A DNA stretch of 5,509 nucleotides. Origin: Verrucomicrobiota bacterium (lineage in GTDB: Bacteria; Verrucomicrobiota; Verrucomicrobiia; Limisphaerales; UBA1412). A program made the translations under genes and the position numbers. This document shows, in pieces, positions 1 to 5,509 of the stretch. The DNA is taken from contig JAFZAR010000225.1 in assembly GCA_017557085.1 (NCBI GenBank), forward strand, positions 1-5,509. The letters run 5' to 3'. The notes under the pieces are model-generated. The model was not told the origin of the DNA, did no database searches, and saw only the letters and a list, made by a program, of their open reading frames with translations. Positions within the stretch are counted from its first letter, which is position 1. Each line of letters opens with the position of its first letter.

Positions 1-3
1 AGG

Positions 4-28
4 TTTGATAGACTTTATCAAAGATAAA
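4..28. repeat. Two overlapping AT-rich inverted repeats past the lipoprotein gene
   Basis: TTTGATA (4-10) pairs with TATCAAA (16-22) around five bases, and TTTATC (14-19) pairs with GATAAA (23-28) around three bases. The two hairpins share bases 16-19, so they exclude each other. They lie 20-44 bases after the lipoprotein stop codon. Neither is GC-rich nor followed by a T-run on the minus strand, so a classical terminator is not supported. Function open. Confidence 0.35.
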
Positions 29-47
29 ACCAACAGGAAAAGAAAAG

Positions 48-485
48 TTAATGACCGAAAAACTCTTTATATTCAGCCATTATCTCAAAGCGATCGTGCC
101 AGACATCGTAAACACCAACGCCGTTAGGTCCTTGTATGTTGCGGCGATGGATCAATTTTTGTTCAAGAAGAGAGTCAACAGCATGCTGCGCAGAAACAGA
201 CAAAGCCCCATACCATTCTTCATATTCCGCTTTAGCTTTATAAAATGGAGCATTTTCCTCATGGAATTTTCGCAGCCACTCTTCGTTCTCTTTTCGCATT
301 TCAGCAAACATCTCATCGTGCTTTTGTCTGGTTTTCTGAAAATCTTCCATGACTGCCTTGGTATACGCCTCTTCCCCCGGAGATGGTCCAATAAAACAAT
401 CACTTAAAAACTGCCCCGTCTTGGTCTGGCATCCGCTGGTGAAACCGAGCGATGCAAACAATATACACAAAAGTATACATCTCAT
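48..485 (-). CDS. Small predicted lipoprotein with a charged helical body, function unknown
   Basis: A 145-residue protein of unrecognised family. Residues 1-18 form a hydrophobic signal sequence (MRCILLCILFASLGF) ending in T-S-G before Cys19. This is a type II (lipoprotein) cleavage site, slightly atypical because Thr replaces the usual Leu at -3. Gln20 follows the Cys, so outer-membrane sorting is likelier than inner-membrane retention. Residues about 36-90 are rich in Glu, Lys and Arg with regularly spaced Phe, Met and Trp, which suggests a long amphipathic helix or coiled coil. Residues 97-145 look like a small mixed alpha/beta tail (AVDSLLEQKLIHRR, then GVGVYDVWHDRF). The mature protein has one further Cys, Cys30. 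The start is well fixed: an in-frame TAA lies at 489-491, one codon before the ATG. No good Shine-Dalgarno is visible, only AAAGA directly against the ATG. A terminator separates it from the upstream large gene, so it is probably transcribed alone. Real gene: fairly sure. Role: unknown. Confidence 0.8.
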   Translation of the reverse strand: MRCILLCILFASLGFTSGCQTKTGQFLSDCFIGPSPGEEAYTKAVMEDFQKTRQKHDEMFAEMRKENEEWLRKFHEENAPFYKAKAEYEEWYGALSVSAQHAVDSLLEQKLIHRRNIQGPNGVGVYDVWHDRFEIMAEYKEFFGH

Positions 486-551
486 TCTTTACATTTGACG
501 CCAACACCGCTGCATATATTCAATTATGCCAGGGGTAACGATTCACCCGCG

Positions 552-578
552 GCGTATTCTATTTTTGAGGCAATACGC
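552..578. repeat. 7-bp inverted repeat in the leader of the lipoprotein gene
   Basis: GCGTATT (552-558) and AATACGC (572-578) are perfect inverted repeats around a 13-base spacer. They lie about 70-95 bases upstream of the lipoprotein start, where a promoter or its control site should be. There is no T-run beside it, so it is not a terminator. The spacer as a whole (486-600) shows no convincing sigma-70 -35/-10 pair, and the promoter of the lipoprotein gene could not be placed. Confidence 0.35.
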
Positions 579-600
579 AGACGCTTTTCCTGCAAAAAGT

Positions 601-634
601 AAAAGGCCGAACTCTGTACAGAACACGGCCTTTT
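601..634. terminator. Bidirectional rho-independent terminator
   Basis: AAAAGGCCG (601-609) pairs perfectly with CGGCCTTTT (626-634), a 9-bp stem with a GGCCG core. On the minus strand it is followed by TTTTACTTTTT and lies about 40 bases past the stop codon of the large gene, so it most likely ends that transcript. On the plus strand the stem is followed by TTTTTATTT, so it could work both ways, although no plus-strand gene is seen here. The 16-base loop holds a perfect 10-bp palindrome, TCTGTACAGA (613-622), which can lengthen the hairpin. Confidence 0.85.
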
Positions 635-639
635 TATTT

Positions 640-659
640 CATTTAGTTATAACTAAATG
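640..659. repeat. Perfect 20-bp AT-rich palindrome
   Basis: CATTTAGTTATAACTAAATG is its own reverse complement over all 20 bases. It sits between the stop codon of the large gene (675) and the terminator (634). In the minus-strand transcript it would form a weak AU hairpin just before the terminator hairpin. As duplex DNA it has the symmetry of a dimeric-protein binding site, but its position at the 3' end of a gene makes an operator for that gene unlikely. Function not assigned. Confidence 0.6.
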
Positions 660-674
660 TGCATCAAGTAAATA

Positions 675-3035
675 TTACCTGGTCAAACGATAGTAACCAG
701 CAGCTTCGCTCACAGGGACTACACACTGATAAGCACCACCGACCAATTCTCCTTCGAGAATTGTCCAGTTGGCACTGTCAGCAGTCGGAGCCACTTCCAG
801 ACTTGCACCAGAAGCCGCATCCCAACGAAGAGTCAGATTCTCACCGTCAAAGTCATAGCTCAGCACCAGATCAGTGACCGGAGGAGGCACATCGTCACCC
901 ACAAAGGTCACATCGCTGAAGTACGCACAGTCATCAGAACTCTGTACGTTGACAGAACTCACAAACATACCGACGTAGAGAGGCAGTTTGGCACCCAGGT
1001 CGCCATTCGGCCATTCGCCGGTGTAGATCTCCAGGTACTGTTCCCAGTTGATGCCATCATAGCTGATGTAACTGCAAATAGCGTTACCTTCACGAGACAG
1101 ACGCATCCAGCAAGGATAGCTGTAGGGCGAACCGCTCATGGAGTGAGCGTCATCCACATTCAGCCCGATGGTCGGACGCCAGGCGTATCTGAAGTTGCCG
1201 AAATTTGAGTTATATGCTCTCAGTGAGTTCATTGATATATAGCGTGAATCGACAGGGAATCCCCCATCGGCATCACCTTCACGAACCATCAGACCGGCTT
1301 TGGCCCAACCACTGGAGCTAGCCGGGAAGTCATTCAGCTTCACAGTGAGGCTGAAGTCCCCCGCAACCACCGGACGATAGAGATAACTAAAGTGATCGTT
1401 TGTTCCCCAAACGTCAGCGCCGCAGCCCCAGACGGAGAACATACCGGTTTCAGCGTCATAATCGTAGAAGCCTTCCGCGCCGCCAGCCTGATAACCAACC
1501 ATTGTGAAGGTATAATCGCTCGGATCGGGTGTCGGCAGTGCAGGTGCCACGTACTGAGAATCATATCCGCTGACGACAGCGGTATGATAATTGGATAGAT
1601 CCTGTGTGCTGTACACAATACCGATATAACCCGCAGCAGGCAGCTGAGCTTGGCTCCCGGTAACCCCACCAACATAGGTCCAGTAATTACCGTCCAGTGA
1701 ACGGTAGGCAGTGAACTGATCGCCCTCGCGTTTGACACGGATCCAGTTACTCGGGAAGGTTACACCATCATAATTTCTGGCAGTTGCATCCACAGAAGCC
1801 GCACCCGCCGTCGGACGATAAGTCGCCTGGACACGGAGAGGTGTCGCCAGCATGGAGAAATGCGCGCTGTTGGCAGCCAGAGTCGAGCGGAACGCGAGAC
1901 CGACCTTGGACCACTGGTTATTGTATTCAATACCTTCCACACAGAGGACGACATCGAAGTCACCTTCAACTGCTTCGTACAGGTACGGACAGCCAACTTC
2001 TGTAGCATTCCAGTAGTCACCGCCGCCGGCATGAAGAGTATATTTACCATCTGTATCCACAGTAACATAAGGATCGATACCACTCGGATTCAGAACAGCG
2101 AAATCCATGTAAGCCCCTTCCAGTGTCACAGGCGCACTCATCGGCAAGCCGGACAGATTTTTTACACCGTCCACAGTCACCACAATGATATTGCTCAGTT
2201 CACCAGAGACTTTCAATTCAACCATGTTTTCACTGTTCGCTTGCATCACGGCAGATTCCACGATCGCGCCAGCCACTGTGTAGTTGGCAATGGTCGTCGC
2301 GGATTCAGGATCCACCGGTTTGTCAAACGCGACAAAAATCGTATCTCCCGCACCAGAGACTGCCATCGGATAGACCTGTTCGCTGGCAGCTTCCACAGTG
2401 ATCATCGCCTCATAAGACTTCACGATCTTGCTGGGGATTCTCAGTTCGCAGTAACTCAGCGCACCGTTCATTTCAGGTGTCAGAGTGAATGTCATAGTAG
2501 CGGCTGTTGCACCTTCAACGGGCTGACCGTTCAGATACCACTGGTAGCTGATCGGCGCGTTGAGCGGATTGTCTGTTGTCGCTTCCACGGAAACGGATAC
2601 GGAATCACCAGCCTTGCCGGTGACATCTTCAGGCTGTCCGGTGATCGTCAGCTCGCAAGCATCACCGTCAATGTACACACCCAGCAGATCGCCCGTCAAG
2701 ATCGGGGCAGTCTTATTGGCCTGCATCGCGTTCGGCAGGAGTCTCCATGTCAGAGAAACGAAGTCACCGCCGCCAGCTTCACGCAGAGCCGCGGTGAAGA
2801 AGTACTTCTGACCAGCCTGCAGATCGATCGGGGTCGTACCATAAGTACCAGAGGCACCGATCCAATCATAAACACGCTCGCCATTGCTGTTCCAGCTTTC
2901 TTCCCAACAGACGACATTATCGCTCATGTCATAGATACTCTCGGTCGGAGAGATCCAGAGTTTGAAGTCGTCATCGCAGGAACCTGCGAATTCATAAGTA
3001 CATGTTTCTTTAGGTACAATGTAACCGCTGACACG
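675..3035 (-). CDS. C-terminal part of the multidomain protein: rest of PA14, Ig-like, Big_5, two ConA-like domains, C-terminal beta domain
   Basis: The coding frame resumes directly after the TAA with RVSGYIVPKET (824-834) and DDDFKLWIS (844-852), both PA14 hallmarks. No ATG, GTG or TTG codon occurs in frame before the ATG at 2925-2927. An independent protein starting there would begin in mid-PA14, after those motifs, with no signal peptide and only a weak GAGAG about ten bases upstream; this argues against a separate gene. Downstream come GGGDFVSLTW (911-920, end of PA14), an Ig-like domain with YQWYLNG (987), a Big_5 domain with ANYTVAG (1073) and VKNLSG (1114), and two ConA-like domains sharing GDF, the pattern KxGLxxR, YRPT or WRPT, and a W-x-R-x-x-R-E-G strand. 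The last 67 residues (LTLRWDAASGASLEVAP, then GYYRLTR at the end) are a short beta domain common at the C-terminus of secreted PVC-group proteins. A terminator follows about 40 bases after the stop codon. Confidence 0.7.
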   Translation of the reverse strand, partial: RVSGYIVPKETCTYEFAGSCDDDFKLWISPTESIYDMSDNVVCWEESWNSNGERVYDWIGASGTYGTTPIDLQAGQKYFFTAALREAGGGDFVSLTWRLLPNAMQANKTAPILTGDLLGVYIDGDACELTITGQPEDVTGKAGDSVSVSVEATTDNPLNAPISYQWYLNGQPVEGATAATMTFTLTPEMNGALSYCELRIPSKIVKSYEAMITVEAASEQVYPMAVSGAGDTIFVAFDKPVDPESATTIANYTVAGAIVESAVMQANSENMVELKVSGELSNIIVVTVDGVKNLSGLPMSAPVTLEGAYMDFAVLNPSGIDPYVTVDTDGKYTLHAGGGDYWNATEVGCPYLYEAVEGDFDVVLCVEGIEYNNQWSKVGLAFRSTLAANSAHFSMLATPLRVQATYRPTAGAASVDATARNYDGVTFPSNWIRVKREGDQFTAYRSLDGNYWTYVGGVTGSQAQLPAAGYIGIVYSTQDLSNYHTAVVSGYDSQYVAPALPTPDPSDYTFTMVGYQAGGAEGFYDYDAETGMFSVWGCGADVWGTNDHFSYLYRPVVAGDFSLTVKLNDFPASSSGWAKAGLMVREGDADGGFPVDSRYISMNSLRAYNSNFGNFRYAWRPTIGLNVDDAHSMSGSPYSYPCWMRLSREGNAICSYISYDGINWEQYLEIYTGEWPNGDLGAKLPLYVGMFVSSVNVQSSDDCAYFSDVTFVGDDVPPPVTDLVLSYDFDGENLTLRWDAASGASLEVAPTADSANWTILEGELVGGAYQCVVPVSEAAGYYRLTR
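1548..2390 (-). repeat. Protein-level repeat unit 2: Big_5 followed by ConA-like domain
   Basis: Residues 1039-1319, the diverged counterpart of 4110-5129. ANYTVAG and VKNLSG match ANYTVTG and VADLSG of the first copy at the same spacing. The ConA-like part carries GDFDVVLCV, KVGLAFRS, ATYRPTAG and NWIRVKREGDQFTAYRS. It is followed immediately by another ConA-like domain (about 888-1520) with GDFSLTVKL, KAGLMVRE, AWRPTIG and CWMRLSREGNAICSY, so ConA-like domains are tandem at this end. Confidence 0.55.
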
Positions 3036-3209
3036 TTACGTGCAGTAATCCTGGTTGAATGTTGAGGAGGTAATCTCGATGTATTGACCGCCTTGCGGAG
3101 GCAACCGATAAGCATTCAGCCCGGGAGTCCAATAGATCGTATCAAAGAGGTCAACAAAGTAGCTTGTCCCATCGAAGCATTCCAGGAGTGTATAGCCCGG
3201 CGCCCAAAC
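2670..3209 (-). other. PA14 domain region containing the premature stop
   Basis: Residues about 766-945 form a PA14-type beta-barrel of about 180 residues, the usual size. Visible hallmarks are an early GLNAYRLPPQGG stretch, Y-C-T / R-V-S-G-Y-I-V-P around the stop, E-T-C-T-Y-E-F-A, D-D-D-F-K-L-W-I-S, L-x-A-G-Q-K-Y-x-F and E-A-G-G-G-D-F-V-S-L-T-W. PA14 domains occur in toxins, adhesins and glycosidases and often bind carbohydrate. In yeast adhesins an adjacent Asp pair binds calcium; the Asp cluster at 844-846 is in the corresponding part of the fold, but equivalence is not shown. The TAA lies between codons 822 and 824. Deleting it would leave Y-C-T-R-V-S-G-Y, which lines up with the common Y-G-x-R-[IV]-x-G-Y pattern without a gap. 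Confidence 0.75.
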
Positions 3210-5509
3210 AAAGCTGGTGAAGCTGGCCGAGTAGTTCGAGGGGATCGTATTTCCAGCGTTATCATAGATATTCTGGAACTTGACATCATAAACCTTGCCT
3301 TCTTCCTGACGTGTGGTCCGCAGGAAGGCTACATCCATCGACTCATTACAGCTCGCAGCCAAAACAGTCAAGCCACTGATAATGTAGTTGGACGGATCAT
3401 CAAGACCGTAAACAGTCTCACTGAATTCAACAGTGATATTTTCCATCGTGTTATTGCCCTTGACCATGGCAGTCGGAGTCTCAAAATCACTGATCACATT
3501 CAATGTGATCTCCTGAGAAGAGAGTGTCTTACCGAGCAGAACCATGTCCAGACGATAAACACCGCCGTGTTCCCATCCTTGCAAATTCCTGAATTGCAGC
3601 GTACTGGTGTTTGCACCGCTCACAGAAGCGGGTTCCGTGAAAGTGACAGAGCTCACCGGCATCCATGCGCCACTGGTCAGAATGTCATTCTTCATGTACC
3701 AGGTGTAGGTCGGAGCTACATCACCCTGAGCGGTGGAGTAGTTCACTTCCACCGGCAGTGAAACGGCACCGTTTTCATAAGCCGTCACCATTGCAGGCGG
3801 CTGGCTGACGATTTCCAGAACCGTAGTCGTATCCTCCTCAACAGTTACGGTAGCAATTTCGGAAATAACGGATGTTCCTTTGTCAGGAGCTCCGGAACCA
3901 AAGTTCATCACTTCACAATAATACGCACCGGAATCCGCAACTGTGGAAAGATCCACGGAATAGGTCGCAAAGATAGCACCTTCGATCGGCTTGCCATCCT
4001 TGTACCACTGATAGGTGATCGGATCACCAGTGGCCGTAACAGTTAGACTGAACGGGGCCGGGGCTTTGATGCTCTTGCTGACCGGAGATCTCAACAGTTC
4101 AACCGGTTCCAGATAGCCTTCTTCATAGTTAGCAGCACTCATGAAGAAATAAGTGGTCGGGTTCTTGAACTCATTGGTCAGACCGTCAGTGGCGCCAAAG
4201 TTAACCCCCTCGACAGCATAGTGAGGTCCGCCGTAAGCGACTGTACCCAGATCATTGAGTGTCCGGCTGTTGATACGAGTCCAATCTATCTGGCCACCGG
4301 TTTTGATACCATAGTAAGCATTGATGACCTTGCCGACACGCCCGATACGCAGCCACATTTCGCCGCCATTCAGGTAGAAGTTCCCCGGAGTGGTACGGTT
4401 GCCATCCACAACGAAAGATAATATGTAACCGCTGTGTCCGGTGTCCCCGCCTGTAGTGGGACGATAATTGGAGTCGATCGCGAAACGATAGTCATCCATT
4501 TCCGCACCACGGATGTTGTCATAAGGCTCGGTATAACCGCCCAGGCTGTCACTCCAATCCCTTATCTTCATCGGGCAGTGATAAATTTCCATGTACGCGC
4601 TGTGTGGAGCCGCTTTGCCATCATCCAGAGCAGTACGGATCTGCAGGCCCGCACGGCCACTTGGGGTCGTGTAGCTATGGTCCAGTACGCGTATACGCAT
4701 ATCGAAGTCACCTGTGAAAGTCTTATAGACAAACGTATCTTCATCATAATTGCCCCAATTCACAAGCCCCTGGTTGTTGATGAAGAATCCGTCACCGCCC
4801 ATCGCCTCGGCATAGCCCGGCGTGAACGGCTGACCGCTAATAGATAGTGAGAAGTCCGCAGTCGCGGTCGTGGTCGCTTCAGTGAGCTTGTTGCCGGAAA
4901 GATCGGCCACGTTCTTCACAGTCACGTTCACAGACGCGCCGGTGTTCACCTTACTGTTCAAAATCAGTGTCACACGGTCGCTCGTTCTCTGCACGACTTC
5001 GGTCACCGTCTTGCCGGTCACGGTATAGTTGGCAGCCTGAGTCGCGCTGGCGGTATCCACCGCTTCATTGAAGGTGATACCCACGGTGTTTTCAATCGCC
5101 TGAGCGCTCAGGATTTCTGGAGGATTCACGTCGGTTGTCTCCGTCACCACCGTCAGTTGGGCGGAGGAGGTCTTCGTGGTCGTCTGGCCGTTGGCCGTAT
5201 TGGTCACTTCCAGACTATAGGTACCGCTGTCGCTGAGTTGCGCTGTTTCGACTTTATAGGTGAAAGTGTTATTGACCAGTTCAGTACCCTGAGCGATCAC
5301 TTTGCCGTCTTTCTTCCAGACATAGTTATACGGACTGTAGCCGGAGACTGTCGCCGAGAATGTATAACTCTGAGCGGCGGTGATATCCGCGCCATTGAGT
5401 TCATTGACGAACGCGACCGGAGTCTGCGGGAAAGCCTGGAAGTCGGATGCCGTACATAAACAATCATTGCTGCTGTCAGAGTGAGAGGTCGTAAACACAC
5501 CCACTGCCA
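3036..5509 (-). CDS. N-terminal part (5'-partial) of the multidomain protein, ending in mid-PA14
   Basis: Open to the window edge. The first possible start is GTG at 5502-5504, but it is not believable: GCA precedes it in frame, there is no signal peptide, and the first residues (VGVFTTSHSDSSNDCLC) match the last strands of a ConA-like domain found again near residue 1511 (VGMFVSSVNVQSSDDC). Ig-like domains show the Y-x-W-x-K-D-G strand (YVWKKDG at 61, YQWYKDG at 498) and the D-S-G-x-Y strand (92 and 524). The Big_5 domains show 'NYTVTGKTV' (159) with 'NVADLSGNKL' (198), and 'NYIISGLTV' (706) with 'NIYDNAGNTI' (745). The ConA-like domain has GDFDMRIRV (265), GRAGLQIR (283), NYRPTTGG (346) and WLRIGR (384). 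The frame stops after DYCT (819-822), where a PA14 domain normally continues into R-V-x-G-Y. If translated as such, the product lacks about half of PA14 and everything after it. Likely export is by a signal peptide outside the window. Confidence 0.7.
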   Translation of the reverse strand, partial: AVGVFTTSHSDSSNDCLCTASDFQAFPQTPVAFVNELNGADITAAQSYTFSATVSGYSPYNYVWKKDGKVIAQGTELVNNTFTYKVETAQLSDSGTYSLEVTNTANGQTTTKTSSAQLTVVTETTDVNPPEILSAQAIENTVGITFNEAVDTASATQAANYTVTGKTVTEVVQRTSDRVTLILNSKVNTGASVNVTVKNVADLSGNKLTEATTTATADFSLSISGQPFTPGYAEAMGGDGFFINNQGLVNWGNYDEDTFVYKTFTGDFDMRIRVLDHSYTTPSGRAGLQIRTALDDGKAAPHSAYMEIYHCPMKIRDWSDSLGGYTEPYDNIRGAEMDDYRFAIDSNYRPTTGGDTGHSGYILSFVVDGNRTTPGNFYLNGGEMWLRIGRVGKVINAYYGIKTGGQIDWTRINSRTLNDLGTVAYGGPHYAVEGVNFGATDGLTNEFKNPTTYFFMSAANYEEGYLEPVELLRSPVSKSIKAPAPFSLTVTATGDPITYQWYKDGKPIEGAIFATYSVDLSTVADSGAYYCEVMNFGSGAPDKGTSVISEIATVTVEEDTTTVLEIVSQPPAMVTAYENGAVSLPVEVNYSTAQGDVAPTYTWYMKNDILTSGAWMPVSSVTFTEPASVSGANTSTLQFRNLQGWEHGGVYRLDMVLLGKTLSSQEITLNVISDFETPTAMVKGNNTMENITVEFSETVYGLDDPSNYIISGLTVLAASCNESMDVAFLRTTRQEEGKVYDVKFQNIYDNAGNTIPSNYSASFTSFVWAPGYTLLECFDGTSYFVDLFDTIYWTPGLNAYRLPPQGGQYIEITSSTFNQDYCT
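4110..5129 (-). repeat. Protein-level repeat unit 1: Big_5 followed by ConA-like domain
   Basis: Residues 126-217 (Big_5) plus 219-465 (ConA-like) correspond to residues 1039-1130 plus 1131-1319 near the C-terminus. Shared signatures include A-N-Y-T-V-x-G, V-x-x-V-x-Q, V-x-x-L-S-G, G-D-F-D and Y-R-P-T-x-G. The ConA-like copy here is about 60 residues longer than the other complete copies. The copies are clearly diverged, so this is old domain duplication and not a recent tandem DNA repeat. Confidence 0.55.

Larger units (their letters stand above)
675..5509 (-). pseudogene. Giant multidomain Ig/Big_5/ConA-like/PA14 secreted protein gene, broken by one in-frame stop, 5' end outside window
   Basis: One frame runs from the right edge to the TAA at 675-677, interrupted only by TAA at 3036-3038. 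Counting the codon at 5504 as residue 1, the stop is codon 823 and the last residue is 1609. Domain order by motif: tail of a ConA-like domain (1-24), Ig-like (24-120), Big_5 (126-217), ConA-like (219-465), two Ig-like (467-556, 562-671), Big_5 (673-765), PA14 (766-945, containing the stop), Ig-like (951-1038), Big_5 (1039-1130), two ConA-like (1131-1319, 1329-1539) and a C-terminal beta domain (1543-1609). No catalytic domain, transmembrane segment or PEP-CTERM anchor is visible. Such architectures are usually secreted or surface proteins for adhesion or glycan binding; that role is inference. The reading frame and domain homology continue straight across the stop, so this is one gene. It may be a nonsense-disrupted pseudogene, a strain polymorphism or a sequence error. 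Confidence 0.75.

Noticed and set aside
51..407. Plus-strand open frame of 118 codons
   Set aside because: It is opposite the lipoprotein gene, whose signal peptide and lipobox identify the coding strand. Its Phe-rich composition simply mirrors the Lys/Glu codons.
486..540. Sigma-54 type promoter for the lipoprotein gene (TGGCATAATTG...GC)
   Set aside because: The GG-to-GC spacing is longer than the ten bases that sigma-54 promoters need. The sigma-70 candidates also failed on spacing or match.
675..2927. A separate gene starting at the ATG at 2925-2927
   Set aside because: The start would cut into the PA14 domain after its key strands, without a signal peptide and with a weak ribosome binding site. 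The frame upstream encodes PA14 sequence right up to the TAA.
3036..3038. Recoding of the internal stop (selenocysteine, pyrrolysine or an altered code)
   Set aside because: The codon is TAA, not TGA or TAG, and both normal gene ends in the window are TAA. No downstream recoding structure was seen apart from the 11-base inverted repeat.
1860..3065. Plus-strand open frame of 401 codons opposite the large gene
   Set aside because: It is rich in His, Arg and Ser with no domain or signal peptide, and lies wholly opposite coherent domain sequence on the minus strand. It is an antisense shadow.
3084..3761. Plus-strand open frame of 225 codons
   Set aside because: It is opposite the third Ig-like, second Big_5 and PA14 regions, whose motifs are clear on the minus strand. 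No recognisable protein features.
1..5509. CRISPR array, tRNA, rRNA, insertion sequence or defence/mobile system
   Set aside because: No spaced direct repeats, cloverleaf-like sequence, transposase, nuclease or other catalytic gene was found. The window is a structural secreted protein, a lipoprotein and a short spacer.

Overview
The window holds two genes, both on the minus strand, and nothing convincing on the plus strand. Most of it (675 to the right edge) is one very long reading frame for a large, repetitive, multidomain secreted-type protein. It is built from immunoglobulin-like, Big_5/SbsA-type Ig-like, concanavalin-A-like (DUF1349-like) and PA14 domains. Its 5' end lies outside the window. 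The frame is broken once, by an in-frame TAA at 3036-3038 inside the PA14 domain. Reading in the same frame resumes right after it with textbook PA14 sequence, so the two long open frames are two parts of one gene and not two genes.

Between that gene and the next is a 189-base spacer (486-674). It contains a strong bidirectional hairpin terminator (601-634), a perfect 20-bp palindrome (640-659) and another hairpin (552-578). To the left, 48-485 encodes a small predicted lipoprotein with a charged helical body. A pair of overlapping AT-rich inverted repeats lies beyond its stop codon.

Organism: inference only. Huge secreted proteins that chain Ig-like, Big_5, PA14 and DUF1349-like modules and end in a Tyr-Tyr-Arg-Leu type C-terminus are characteristic of the PVC group (Verrucomicrobiota, Kiritimatiellota, Lentisphaerota). 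The base composition looks balanced, roughly half G+C. The lipoprotein has Gln after the lipidated Cys, which fits a Gram-negative envelope with outer-membrane sorting. I cannot name a genus.

The two genes need not work together. The terminator separates their transcription, and the link is only shared strand and likely shared location in the envelope or outside the cell. I do not see a new defence, mobile or metabolic system. The most informative observations are the premature stop in the PA14 domain, the repeated Ig/Big_5/beta-sandwich module order, and the evidence that the protein continues upstream with at least one more beta-sandwich domain.
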